The translations under genes were made by a program, and so were the position numbers. A stretch of DNA of 41,453 nucleotides from Mycobacterium sp. GA-1199 (GTDB taxonomy: Bacteria; Actinomycetota; Actinomycetes; Mycobacteriales; Mycobacteriaceae). The notes beneath the pieces are model-generated. The model did no database searches. It was not told the origin of the DNA and saw nothing but the letters and a program-made list of their open reading frames with translations. This document shows, piece by piece, positions 7,301 through 14,467 of this stretch (within the stretch, counting starts at the first letter, position 1; every line of letters starts with the position of its first letter). The stretch covers positions 1 through 41,453 of the forward strand of contig NZ_LQIX01000026.1 in NCBI RefSeq assembly GCF_001500045.1, read 5' to 3'.

Positions 7301-8406
7301 TGGCAGTAGTGGCGGCGTACCAAACGAAGCAGGGCAAGCGCTATAGGGTTCGGTACCGCACACCGGACAACCGCCAAACCGACAAGCGGGGGTTCAAGAC
7401 AAAAGCCGAGGCCACACGGTTCGCGAACACGGTTGAGGTGGCCAAACTAAAGGGCGAGTACGTAAACCCCGCCGACGCACGCAGGACGGTGGATGACCTA
7501 GGGCAGGCGTGGCTGGAGCGCCAGAAGGGACACCTGAAGCCGTCGGGGTACGCGGTGATGGAGACTGCCTGGCGCGTGCGGGTCAAACCACGCTGGGGCC
7601 ACATCGCCCTCGGCGACATCAAGCCGACCGCCGTGCAGGGCTGGCTGGCCGAACTGGGGCAGGGCACCGGGGAGACCAAGGCCATCAGTGCCGCCACTGT
7701 TAAGCGGGCCCACTACGTGCTGGCACAGATTTTGGCCGACGCCGTCACCGACAACCTGATCCCCAAGAATCCCGCCGCCGGTCTGAAACTGCCCAAGCCC
7801 ACCCGGAAAAAGCACGTCTATCTGAGCCACCAGCAGGTGGCCGACTTCGCCGAGGAGGCGGGGGAGTACGGGACCTTGGTGCTGCTGCTGGCCTACACCG
7901 GCCTGCGCTGGGGTGAGGCCATCGCCATGCGGGTGGCTGATCTCGACCTGTTGCGCAAGCGTGCCCTGATCCACGAGAACGCCGTGCAGTCAGGAGCCGG
8001 CATCCACGTCGGCACCCCGAAAGCCCACAAGCATCGTTCGATCCCGCTACCTGCGTTCTTGGTGCCGCCACTCGCACGGGCATGCGAGAACAAAAGCAGG
8101 ACGGACCTGCTATTCGGTGACTGTGAGCACCTGCGCCGACCGCACCCCGTCTCCGGGTGGTTCAACAAGGCGGTCACGTCGGCTAAGGTTCCTCGGGTCA
8201 CTCCTCACGATTTACGCCACACCGCGGCCTCGCTGGCGGTTTCCGCCGGAGCCAACGTCAAGGCGGTACAGCGGATGCTGGGCCATGCCAGCGCCGCGAT
8301 GACTCTGGACATCTACGCCGATCTCTTCGACGACGACCTAGAGGCGGTGGCTACCGCGCTGAACGAGGTGCGCGGGAATGCGCTGCAGAAGGTCACAATT
8401 CGCTAA
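7300..8406 (+). CDS. int: tyrosine-type site-specific integrase
   Basis: This encodes 368 aa. An N-terminal arm-binding segment (about residues 1-55, GKRYRVRYRTPDNRQTDKRG) is followed by a core-binding SAM-like domain (60-165) and the catalytic domain. Catalytic residues can be read directly: R203 (TGLRWGEA), K244 (KAHKHRSIPL), H303 and R306 (HDLRHTAAS), H329 (LGHASAAMT) and nucleophile Y339 (LDIYADL). It carries out integration and, with the Xis-like protein, excision at the nrdF2 3' end. ATG 7300 is chosen because the family N-terminus starts there; an upstream in-frame start would run through the arm sites. It is transcribed away from attL into the element. Confidence 0.95.
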   Translation: MAVVAAYQTKQGKRYRVRYRTPDNRQTDKRGFKTKAEATRFANTVEVAKLKGEYVNPADARRTVDDLGQAWLERQKGHLKPSGYAVMETAWRVRVKPRWGHIALGDIKPTAVQGWLAELGQGTGETKAISAATVKRAHYVLAQILADAVTDNLIPKNPAAGLKLPKPTRKKHVYLSHQQVADFAEEAGEYGTLVLLLAYTGLRWGEAIAMRVADLDLLRKRALIHENAVQSGAGIHVGTPKAHKHRSIPLPAFLVPPLARACENKSRTDLLFGDCEHLRRPHPVSGWFNKAVTSAKVPRVTPHDLRHTAASLAVSAGANVKAVQRMLGHASAAMTLDIYADLFDDDLEAVATALNEVRGNALQKVTIR

Positions 8407-8530
8407 GAAATAGTCCGGTTCGGCCTGTGTCGGACTGTGGTAACTCAACAATCCGCGGTTGCCTTCCTTGTGGGATGGTCCCAACGTATGGCACGGTAAG
8501 TTCCCGCAAACCTGTAGCAAATCTGTAATC

Positions 8531-8548
8531 CTGGTACCACCGTACCAG
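8531..8548. promoter_or_regulatory. palindromic operator candidate upstream of the xis-rep operon
   Basis: CTGGTAC and GTACCAG form a perfect 7-bp inverted repeat with a 4-nt CACC spacer, 81 bp before the excisionase-like gene. The 223-bp gap after int holds no other gene and probably contains the operon promoter. No obvious repressor gene is nearby, so the binding protein is unknown. Confidence 0.45.
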
Positions 8549-8629
8549 TCTCAAGTAGTTGCGTTCAATTCACCTGTGCCGCAACGTTGATGCTCATACA
8601 CGGCAAGACGACAGAGAGATGCCAACGCT

Positions 8630-8857
8630 ATGAGCAAACCTAAACAGGACGCGAATGGTGACACCGAACGCCCCGGACTGGGAACCTCCAAGGAGGTGGC
8701 CAAGGTCGTCCGCACCACCGAAGCCCACCTGGCTCGGCTGCGACACGAAGGGCGGGGGCCGGACTACATCAAGCTGGGCCGCAGCGTGAGGTACCGCTGG
8801 GAGGATGTGGAGCGCTGGATCGCGGAGAACACCGTCAACACTTCGGAGTTGGCGTGA
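8630..8857 (+). CDS. excisionase-like / AlpA-type helix-turn-helix protein
   Basis: This encodes 75 aa. Residues 18-65 match the MerR-like excisionase HTH: GTSKEVAKVVRTTEAHLARL, GPDYIKLGRSVRYRWEDVERWI. Such proteins bend DNA near att sites to direct the integrase towards excision, or act as operon regulators. It is the first gene of a four-gene run with overlapping stops and starts. The last codons overlap the GTG of the next gene, indicating translational coupling. Confidence 0.85.
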   Translation: MSKPKQDANGDTERPGLGTSKEVAKVVRTTEAHLARLRHEGRGPDYIKLGRSVRYRWEDVERWIAENTVNTSELA

Positions 8858-9060
8858 GGAATAACAACGCCGACCTCACCGACGACATCGTCGAACAGTG
8901 GGAAGAGGGCGTGGCCGCTGCACAATCTGTTGCAGGGACTGCCCACGAGCCTAACGTCGTGAGTGACCGAGGAAGGCAAACGACTCGGGTGGTCCGCCCC
9001 GGGCCGTTGCGTGAGTCTTTGTCCACCGGGCGGCAGATCAAGGGCTCGGCTCAATGCTAG
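8854..9060 (+). CDS. small hypothetical protein in the replication operon
   Basis: This encodes 68 aa. GTG 8854 overlaps the preceding TGA, and the TAG overlaps the next ATG (ATGCTAG), so it is coupled on both sides. The protein is acidic at the start (DLTDDIVEQWEEG) and basic at the end, with no motif I recognise. Its reality is supported only by the coupling and position between excisionase and primase. It might be a replication accessory factor. Confidence 0.6.
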   Translation: MRNNNADLTDDIVEQWEEGVAAAQSVAGTAHEPNVVSDRGRQTTRVVRPGPLRESLSTGRQIKGSAQC

Positions 9061-10013
9061 ACGGGCACGGTGAAGACAAGCAGCGTGCTAACGACATCAT
9101 GGATTATCTCTGGGCCGCCTTCGGCGGAGCACAGGGTTGGTTGTTTGTAGGGATCGGGATAGCTCCCTACCGCAACGCGCGCGGTAAAATCCGCTTCGCG
9201 CAGTGGGTCGAGGGATGCCTGGCCTGGCCAGGTGAAGACCGTGAGCTTCTGGAACTTCTGCTGAAGAACTCCGGCGCACACGACTGCTACCTCTGCCCGT
9301 ACCTGATGAGCGAGCCGAGGCGAAAGAAACACACCTCTGCCGCCCCCGCACTTGTACACGCCGACGTGGACAGGGGTCGTCTAAACACCAGCTCAGTGCG
9401 AAATGTTCCGGGGGCGTTCGCCGTCAGCTCCGGGTCGCCGGGCAACGGGCACGTATATGTGCGGCTCACCCGCCCGGTGCCCCACCACCAGCACGAGCAA
9501 CTGTGCCGAGGGCTGATGGCGCACTCCGGTGCCACCGACTCCAAGGTCAGCGACAACGACATGCTTCGCCCGCCGGGCACACACAACCACAAGCCCACCA
9601 TCGACGGCGGTGAGCCGGTGCCGGTGACGTGGGCAGTGGCACCGGACGGCGTGCGGATCGACCCGGAGGAACTTGCCGATCTGCTCGGTGTCGAGCTGAC
9701 CGACACATCCCCGGGGAGGGTGCGTAAATCCAGGCATGAAAACACACCCACGGCGCGTGGGGCTGCGGTGATCGGGCAAGCTGCACCGTTCAACCCGAAG
9801 TACTTCCCGGCGGTGCGGCGTGCGCTGGGCAAGAACAGCGGAGACCGCTCCTCGGACACGATGCGAGTGGTCAGAGCCTGTTTGAGCAGCGGCCTGACTG
9901 AGGCCCATGCGCGATGGGTGGTTCAGCAGCGCGATGACCTGGCTACCCGGCTGAATCAGCGGCATGACGACGACGTGGCCCGGTGCTGGCGGGTCTGCTT
10001 GGAGAAGCCGTGA
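9054..10013 (+). CDS. bifunctional primase-polymerase (AEP superfamily) of the element replicon
   Basis: This encodes 319 aa. Three AEP catalytic motifs are visible: the DxD metal motif in HADVDRG (D104, D106), SGSPGNGHVYVRL with H133 (the sxH motif), and DNDMLRPPGTHNHK near 168-180 (the third motif, typical of plasmid and satellite prim-pols). Such proteins prime and often extend DNA at plasmid, satellite or phage origins. An N-terminal extension of about 95 residues has three cysteines (C78, C81 and one earlier) without a clear zinc pattern. The gene overlaps both neighbours. With the downstream ATPase it forms a self-contained initiation module. Confidence 0.85.
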   Translation: MLDGHGEDKQRANDIMDYLWAAFGGAQGWLFVGIGIAPYRNARGKIRFAQWVEGCLAWPGEDRELLELLLKNSGAHDCYLCPYLMSEPRRKKHTSAAPALVHADVDRGRLNTSSVRNVPGAFAVSSGSPGNGHVYVRLTRPVPHHQHEQLCRGLMAHSGATDSKVSDNDMLRPPGTHNHKPTIDGGEPVPVTWAVAPDGVRIDPEELADLLGVELTDTSPGRVRKSRHENTPTARGAAVIGQAAPFNPKYFPAVRRALGKNSGDRSSDTMRVVRACLSSGLTEAHARWVVQQRDDLATRLNQRHDDDVARCWRVCLEKP

Positions 10014-11044
10014 GCGCTGACGAGAACGCCCCGCCCATAACGGATGCTTCGGATACCGCCGACACCGATAGAGGGAGCTGGAGCTTCGTCGATGGCGCAG
10101 CATTCATCCTCGACGTGCCCGACTCGCTGCCCGCGCTATGGGGGCAAGGTAACCAGGTCCTGTGGGCCGAAGGTGAGTCGCTAATGATCTCGGGCCCGCT
10201 TGGAACCGGCAAAACCACGCTGGCCGGATTGCTGGTCCAAGCGCTGCTACTGCCGGTGCCGGGGCCGGTGCTGGGGCTGCCCGTGCACGGTAACGGGGCC
10301 AGGGTGTTGTACCTGGCGATGGACCGGCCCGCCCAGATCGCCCGCTCGTTGCATCGACAGTTCGGTCAGGGCATGCGCGCGACGCTGGCCGAGCGGCTAA
10401 TGGTTTGGAAGGGACCGCCCCCCGACGATCTCGCGGCCAATCCCGCTCTGCTCACTACGCTGGCCGAGCAGGTCGACGCCGACATCGTGTTCCTCGACAG
10501 CCTCAAGGACGCCGCCATTGGCCTGTCCGAAGACGCGGTTGGGGCGGGATACAACCGGGCCCGGCAAATACTGCTGCAGTCCGGTCGCCAACTCGCCGAG
10601 CTGCACCATCCCGTCAAGCGCACCACGGGCGGCGTAAAGGACGTGTATGGCTCGACCTGGCTGACCAGTGGGGCGGGCTCAGTCGTCCTGCTCGACGGCA
10701 ATCCGGGCGACACCGTCGTCAGCTTCCGCCATGTCCGGCAGCCTGCCGAGGAGGTCGGGCCATTCCTGGTCCACCACGACCAGGCCAGTGGACTGATGGT
10801 CATTCATGACCAATTCGATCTGCTGGAGACGCTCAAGGCGGCGGCGGACGACGGCCTGTCTGCTGAGGAAGTGATGGGCCTTCGCCATGTCGGCGAGAGG
10901 TTCGACAAGCGGGCGCGGGCCTGTGCGATGCAAAAGGCTCGTCGCGACCTCGACCGGCTAGTCGAGGGGGGCCGGGCACGGCGCGAAGACGGTACCCAGG
11001 GGGGCGTCGGTGGAGGCACTCCTGCGAGATGGTTCGCGACATGA
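10010..11044 (+). CDS. RecA-like replicative ATPase/helicase (RepA type)
   Basis: This encodes 344 aa. Walker A is GPLGTGKTT at about 62-70, Walker B is DIVFLDSLKD with D163, and a QLAELHHPVK segment corresponds to the sensor strand. This is the RSF1010 RepA/DnaB-like hexameric helicase family. A C-terminal winged helix (about 275-325) may bind DNA. GTG 10010 overlaps the primase stop (GTGA). An alternative start 27 bp upstream is less likely. The gene ends at the beginning of the iteron array, the usual order of rep gene and origin. Confidence 0.85.
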   Translation: MSADENAPPITDASDTADTDRGSWSFVDGAAFILDVPDSLPALWGQGNQVLWAEGESLMISGPLGTGKTTLAGLLVQALLLPVPGPVLGLPVHGNGARVLYLAMDRPAQIARSLHRQFGQGMRATLAERLMVWKGPPPDDLAANPALLTTLAEQVDADIVFLDSLKDAAIGLSEDAVGAGYNRARQILLQSGRQLAELHHPVKRTTGGVKDVYGSTWLTSGAGSVVLLDGNPGDTVVSFRHVRQPAEEVGPFLVHHDQASGLMVIHDQFDLLETLKAAADDGLSAEEVMGLRHVGERFDKRARACAMQKARRDLDRLVEGGRARREDGTQGGVGGGTPARWFAT

Positions 11045-11050
11045 GAAAAA

Positions 11051-11223
11051 TGACCACGCGAGCGACCACGCGATGTAGGAAACCGCAGTTAACGCGACCA
11101 CGCGGGAAAGCGACCACAGAGTCGTCCACGGGCGACCACGCGGGGACGACCGCTTTCGTGATTCCGCAGATGAAGCGACCACGCGAGCGACCACGTATCG
11201 ACCACGTGCCGAGCGACCACGTA
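11051..11223. repeat. iteron array, probable replication origin
   Basis: At least eight copies of GCGACCACG or close variants lie in the same orientation at about 11051, 11062, 11094, 11110, 11132, 11175, 11187, 11198 and 11213. The last three are spaced 11-15 bp, near one helical turn. The array begins 7 bp after the helicase stop. Repeats of this size beside rep genes are typical iterons bound by an initiator. An open frame through this region (11029-11337) only translates the repeats and is not called as a gene. Confidence 0.75.
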
Positions 11224-11227
11224 TTCT

Positions 11228-11247
11228 CCTGTCCCTTTAGGGACAGG
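11228..11247. promoter_or_regulatory. perfect palindrome ending the iteron region
   Basis: CCTGTCCCT and AGGGACAGG are separated by TT: a 9-bp perfect stem. It directly follows the last iteron. It could be part of the origin, a single-strand initiation site or an operon terminator; no run of T follows. Confidence 0.55.
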
Positions 11248-11469
11248 GAACGGTCACAACCAACAGCCTGTGCAAGCAACCACCCGCCCGCCGCCGAACA
11301 CATCACGCCGACTAGAGACGTGACCAACCCCAGGTGAAGACCCGAAGAGCATGGACTGCCAACGTGCACGTCCTGGAACCAGCAAGCAAGTTATAGCAAA
11401 ACCTGATTCGTTTGCGCCGGCCTCGCCATATTCTTGATCTCGAAGACGCGGGCTGGGGGCGGAGTGAGC

Positions 11470-11492
11470 AACCCTTCAACATGTGAAGGGTT
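11470..11492. promoter_or_regulatory. inverted repeat before a small secreted protein gene
   Basis: AACCCTTCA and TGAAGGGTT (9 bp, perfect) flank a 5-nt loop, ending 19 bp before the ATG at 11512. It may be an operator or an mRNA hairpin close to the ribosome site TTGGAGG. Confidence 0.45.
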
Positions 11493-11511
11493 CGGCCATC
11501 TTGGAGGTCCG

Positions 11512-11766
11512 ATGAGATCGGTCATCACGGCGGGCGTTGCGGCTGTCGCAAGCGTCATTTTCGCGGCCTCGGCTGAAGCACAACCACGACCACTGATCTG
11601 CCAGCTGCTTGACCTCGGGCTGCAACCCATGACAGTCCGGGCGGTGCTTGCATATGAGGACTGGGAACCCGGCACACAGTTGCGGGGTACGGGTGAGTAC
11701 ACGCACGTCTATTACACGACGGTGGGCCAGAGCTGCCCTGAATACTGTGATGGGGTGGAATGCTGA
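11512..11766 (+). CDS. small secreted cysteine-containing protein
   Basis: This encodes 84 aa. A basic start and hydrophobic core ending AASAEA-QPRP form a Sec signal peptide of about 23 residues. The mature part has four cysteines (ICQLL, SCPEYC, VEC), suggesting two disulfides. GGAGG lies 6 bp upstream of the ATG. No family is recognised. It is the first cargo gene after the replication origin. Confidence 0.65.
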   Translation: MRSVITAGVAAVASVIFAASAEAQPRPLICQLLDLGLQPMTVRAVLAYEDWEPGTQLRGTGEYTHVYYTTVGQSCPEYCDGVEC

Positions 11767-11826
11767 GCGACCCGGCGGCACGCCGAGGACAGCAGACCCT
11801 TTGCGGATCGAGGTGATGATCGTTTA

Positions 11827-12114
11827 ATGGAAATGGAGCATTTCGAGGCCGACCTCTGGAAGGGGATTGAAGAGTCCAAGCGGCTCAACTACCCCCCAAA
11901 TCGCTTCATTCAAATGGTCAAACAGTACGGAGCCGTAGAGGCCACCAGGATGGTTGTAGACACCGATAAGCCCGGCGATGGGTTCGTCAAACTGGCGTAT
12001 CTGATGGATCCGCCTCGCCCGGACCTGACCAGTGAGCAGCTCGTGCTGAACTACCCAAACCTATTCAGCGACGAGGTGGTGAGGAAGGCGCGAGAGAGGC
12101 TGGGACGGACGTAA
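11827..12114 (+). CDS. conserved actinobacterial hypothetical protein
   Basis: This encodes 95 aa. The pattern MVKQYGAVEATRMVVD, KPGDGFVKL and LTSEQLVLNYPNLFSDEVVRKARERL resembles a small all-helical domain that I remember as widespread in actinobacteria, often ending FxxxExxxARxRL. Its function is unknown; in other genomes it can accompany nucleases or restriction-type genes, but nothing here shows that. ATG 11827 and ATG 11833 are both possible starts. Confidence 0.65.
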   Translation: MEMEHFEADLWKGIEESKRLNYPPNRFIQMVKQYGAVEATRMVVDTDKPGDGFVKLAYLMDPPRPDLTSEQLVLNYPNLFSDEVVRKARERLGRT

Positions 12115-12344
12115 CAGCGAGTCGACGGCCTGGTTAGTCCCGCTCGCCGACGGGGTTTGCGGCTATATCGAAGCGCTCGAACAAGGACAAGAGCTGATCG
12201 TCCCCCACGGCGAAACCGCTGGTACTTCCGCGCTAAGCCATCTTCCAGGCTTGCGGGGGCATGTCTCGAACGCGATTACACAGGTCCCGCGGACATCGCT
12301 CTAGCGAAGACAGTCGCTCGGGAAGCAATGACGGACACAGAACG

Positions 12345-12389
12345 TTGAGACAATGGAGGCTACAAACAACTAAACAGAGGATGTCGCCC
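12345..12389 (+). promoter_or_regulatory. conserved upstream block of the left paralogue
   Basis: TTGAGACAATG, TACAAACAACT and AACAGAGGA occur in the same order and spacing upstream of the inverted paralogue at 23159-23203. The block probably contains promoter and ribosome site. I cannot assign -35 and -10 hexamers with confidence. Confidence 0.55.
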
Positions 12390-12653
12390 ATGATCGACTA
12401 CGCCGAACAGCAGACTCTAGAGCGCATCTGCCGATTTCACGGTGCCGATAAACCAGAGTTGATCGAGCACCTGGCGAGGCTGATCGGGTGGGCGCACCAA
12501 AGCGAGGCGGCCAAGTACGGAGGCCCCGAGCCGCCCTTCCTATTGGTCTTGGAGTCGGTGCTGGGACTGCACACGAAACGTGAACCGAAGGAAACGTCCG
12601 AGCGGCTTAAAACGCACCGGCTGGCCGCGGCGTTGGTCCTAACGCAGAGGTGA
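12390..12653 (+). CDS. hypothetical protein, left member of an inverted paralogue pair
   Basis: This encodes 87 aa. It begins MIDYAEQQTLERICRFHGAD and contains GGPEPPFLLVLESVLGL. The protein at 22934-23158 matches it at roughly three quarters of the first 62 residues. The product is helical with an acidic N-terminus; no known family is recognised. The ATG at 12390, not the one at 12381, is used because the ribosome site AGAGG is correctly spaced and the paralogue starts there. The first 45 bp of the two genes are almost identical in DNA, then they diverge. Confidence 0.7.
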   Translation: MIDYAEQQTLERICRFHGADKPELIEHLARLIGWAHQSEAAKYGGPEPPFLLVLESVLGLHTKREPKETSERLKTHRLAAALVLTQR

Positions 12654-12681
12654 GGGATATGAGGACGACCCACACTGGCCA

Positions 12682-12888
12682 GTGCACAAGATAAGAGCCG
12701 GTGACTACGGCATCAGCACGTGGATTGTGGATAGCCAAGTGACCTATCGAGCTGTGCGCGGCAGAACTGGGTGGGTAGTTACCAAGAGTGTCGCCGGAGC
12801 CGAGCGCACCACAACCTTCCATCAGACCCCAACTCTGCGCGAGGCCAAGGCCCTGGTGCAGTCCGACTGGGAATTCGGAATGTTGTGA
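12682..12888 (+). CDS. small hypothetical protein
   Basis: This encodes 68 aa from GTG 12682. The sequence (GWVVTKSVAGAERTTTFHQT, TLREAKALVQ) looks like a small alpha/beta domain with a final helix, plausible as a real protein. No strong ribosome site precedes the GTG and the start could be wrong. It lies 28 bp after the preceding gene. No function can be assigned. Confidence 0.4.
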   Translation: MHKIRAGDYGISTWIVDSQVTYRAVRGRTGWVVTKSVAGAERTTTFHQTPTLREAKALVQSDWEFGML

Positions 12889-12991
12889 ATTCAAATCTGT
12901 GACGTAGCCGTTCGCACAGCGGTTCGTGGCATGTTGCGAAACTAAATGCGGACGTCATGCGGATTCGACGCAATTTGGCCTCGCCGGTTCA

Positions 12992-13531
12992 ATGCCAGAG
13001 GATCGAATCGTGGACGCCTGTACCGCCGAACGACTGGTTCAGGAATTGCGCACATTGCGCGGACTGGAAGCGTGGCTACGCAACCCAGTCCTGTTGACCG
13101 CGCAACCGAACAGCGATCTATCTGTCGATCTGGCTCGCCTGCCCGACATCTGGGCAACCACGGTGGTTCACCGCAGTCTGACTCACACGGTCGAGTGCCT
13201 GTCGGTCGCGGGTGCACTCATCCCGGGCGACGCCTGGATACATGCACCCTTCGTCCTCCTTCGAGGAGCATATGAGTCGGCGGCAGTCGCGGTCTGGCTG
13301 CTGGAACCCGACTCCGCCGAAGATCGTCTTACCCGACTCATCGCCCAACACGGCGACTCGTGGAGATACTCGGCGAAGGCGTACAGCGGCACGCCACTAG
13401 AAGATGGTGGGCTACACGGCGAGCTTCCACCACCAACCAGACCATGCCCCACCTTCGCCTACAGGGCAGACTGGCCGCACTCGCATAACAGGCCGGCACC
13501 GGGCGCGAGAGCGCTTTTGTGTCGAAGCTAG
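12992..13531 (+). CDS. hypothetical protein, probably C-terminally truncated
   Basis: This encodes 179 aa. Residues 1-135 look like a normal helical protein (LVQELRTLRGLEAWL, LLRGAYESAAVAVWLLEPDS, AEDRLTRLIAQ). The RGAYES...WLLEP pattern occurs in a family of uncharacterised proteins that I recall as longer, about 250-300 residues. The last 35 residues (Pro-rich, PPPTRPCP onward) do not look like the same protein, so the gene is probably truncated by an older rearrangement. It ends 6 bp from the convergent secreted protein gene. Confidence 0.45.
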   Translation: MPEDRIVDACTAERLVQELRTLRGLEAWLRNPVLLTAQPNSDLSVDLARLPDIWATTVVHRSLTHTVECLSVAGALIPGDAWIHAPFVLLRGAYESAAVAVWLLEPDSAEDRLTRLIAQHGDSWRYSAKAYSGTPLEDGGLHGELPPPTRPCPTFAYRADWPHSHNRPAPGARALLCRS

Positions 13532-13537
13532 ACGCCT

Positions 13538-13936
13538 CTATCCGCTGGTGCCGCCGCGCTTGATGTCACGAACATCGTTGCGGAAATCCATCTTCAGGTC
13601 GCGCATCTGCTCTTTGACCGATTTGGCGGCTTCCTTGCCCACCTGTTTCGCTTCGCGCCGCTCAGCCTTCAAATCGCCCAACCCAGCCTTGAGGGTTGTG
13701 CGCGCAGTGTTGATCTGATCGCGCACCGTGTTGTCGCCGTCACCGGGTATGTTGCCGCCACCTTGGGAGCCGCCGGGGCCACCACCACCACCGCCGACAC
13801 CGCCGGTACCCTCGTCGTCGCCGGTTGTTAATGGCGCGTTGATAAAGGGTTGAGCACCAGCTACTGGAGCGAACGGAACCGCCCCCACCCCAGCAATCGA
13901 AACCGCCGCCACCAAACCGAGCGCAGCTCTCTTCAT
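13538..13936 (-). CDS. secreted Gly-rich/charged-helix protein, left paralogue
   Basis: This encodes 132 aa. A signal peptide (MKRAALGLVAAVSIAGVGAV to AGAQ) is followed by a short linker, a glycine-rich stretch (VGGGGGGPGGSQGGGNIPG) and a highly charged helix of about 60 residues rich in K, R, D and E. It is clearly paralogous to the protein at 16219-16674: same signal peptide style, same SQGGGN motif, same charged tail. A ribosome site AGGGGAGA precedes the ATG. The two genes point away from each other around the repeat-protein gene. Function is unknown; likely secreted or surface associated. Confidence 0.75.
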   Translation of the reverse strand: MKRAALGLVAAVSIAGVGAVPFAPVAGAQPFINAPLTTGDDEGTGGVGGGGGGPGGSQGGGNIPGDGDNTVRDQINTARTTLKAGLGDLKAERREAKQVGKEAAKSVKEQMRDLKMDFRNDVRDIKRGGTSG

Positions 13937-13982
13937 CGGATTCTCCCCTCGATCAGCTTCAACGTCCGGAAAGGGAGCAGCT

Positions 13983-14106
13983 ACCGTCTGAACTGCTGAG
14001 ACTGACTTGAATCTACGTGACCGACAGGATCTAGCAGCGACTCCTCAGGAACCACATCGGCGCTTATTGAAACCGGCAGCAAATGATTTTCATTGGCCTG
14101 GGAAAA
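13983..14106 (-). promoter_or_regulatory. conserved leader of the left secreted paralogue, with Zur-like palindrome
   Basis: Reading towards the gene, a 33-bp block (14106-14074) is 31/33 identical to the block at 16046-16078. It contains AATGA-AAA-TCATT. On the plus strand, AGCAAATGATTTTCA (14078-14092) agrees at 13 of 15 positions with the remembered actinobacterial Zur consensus TGAAAATGATTTTCA. A second shared motif, GCAGTTCAGACGGT, lies at 13996-13983, 46 bp before the ATG. Spacing to the start matches the other copy within 3 bp. Confidence 0.65.
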
Positions 14107-14467
14107 TGCTCTAAGTCAGCGGCAAACTTCGTCACTGGCACCTGCACAGTTGCCGAGACTGGCCCGTCTCTGCTCGACGTGGGACGTTCGATGGGGGCGT
14201 TTAGTTCAGCAGCAGGGTCTGGCCCCAGGATGCCGCCGCTACCCATAGTTGCCCACATCTAGCCGTCTGCTTGCCCGAACGCTGTACGGGGTGGATGCAG
14301 TGAATGGTAGGGAAACACCCGATTCCTTTCGCGGGGTTAGCCCATACCGTTGCTGACGAGTCCTCGTCGCAACAACGAGCAAACAGGGCTCATGAACTCC
14401 TGGCAGGTTGAGTAAGCAGCACTGCCCGGCGAACCGTCTCTCAACCGGCGCAACAAGGAGAACAGTC
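14107..14467. other. 361 bp without a recognisable gene
   Basis: This is the upstream region of the repeat-protein gene. It holds a small palindrome GACGAG-TC-CTCGTC (14355-14368) and a stray TGCCCACA at 14250. Short open frames here have no ribosome site or recognisable sequence. The promoter of the repeat-protein gene must lie here. Confidence 0.5.

Noticed and set aside
11029..11337. 102-codon open frame over the iterons
   Set aside because: It reads the GCGACCACG repeats as Arg/Thr/His noise, has no domain, and starts inside the helicase gene.
14250..14257. An extra TGCCCACA in the middle of the element as another integrase site
   Set aside because: It is a single copy without the 11-bp partner or inverted copy; one such 8-mer is expected by chance.
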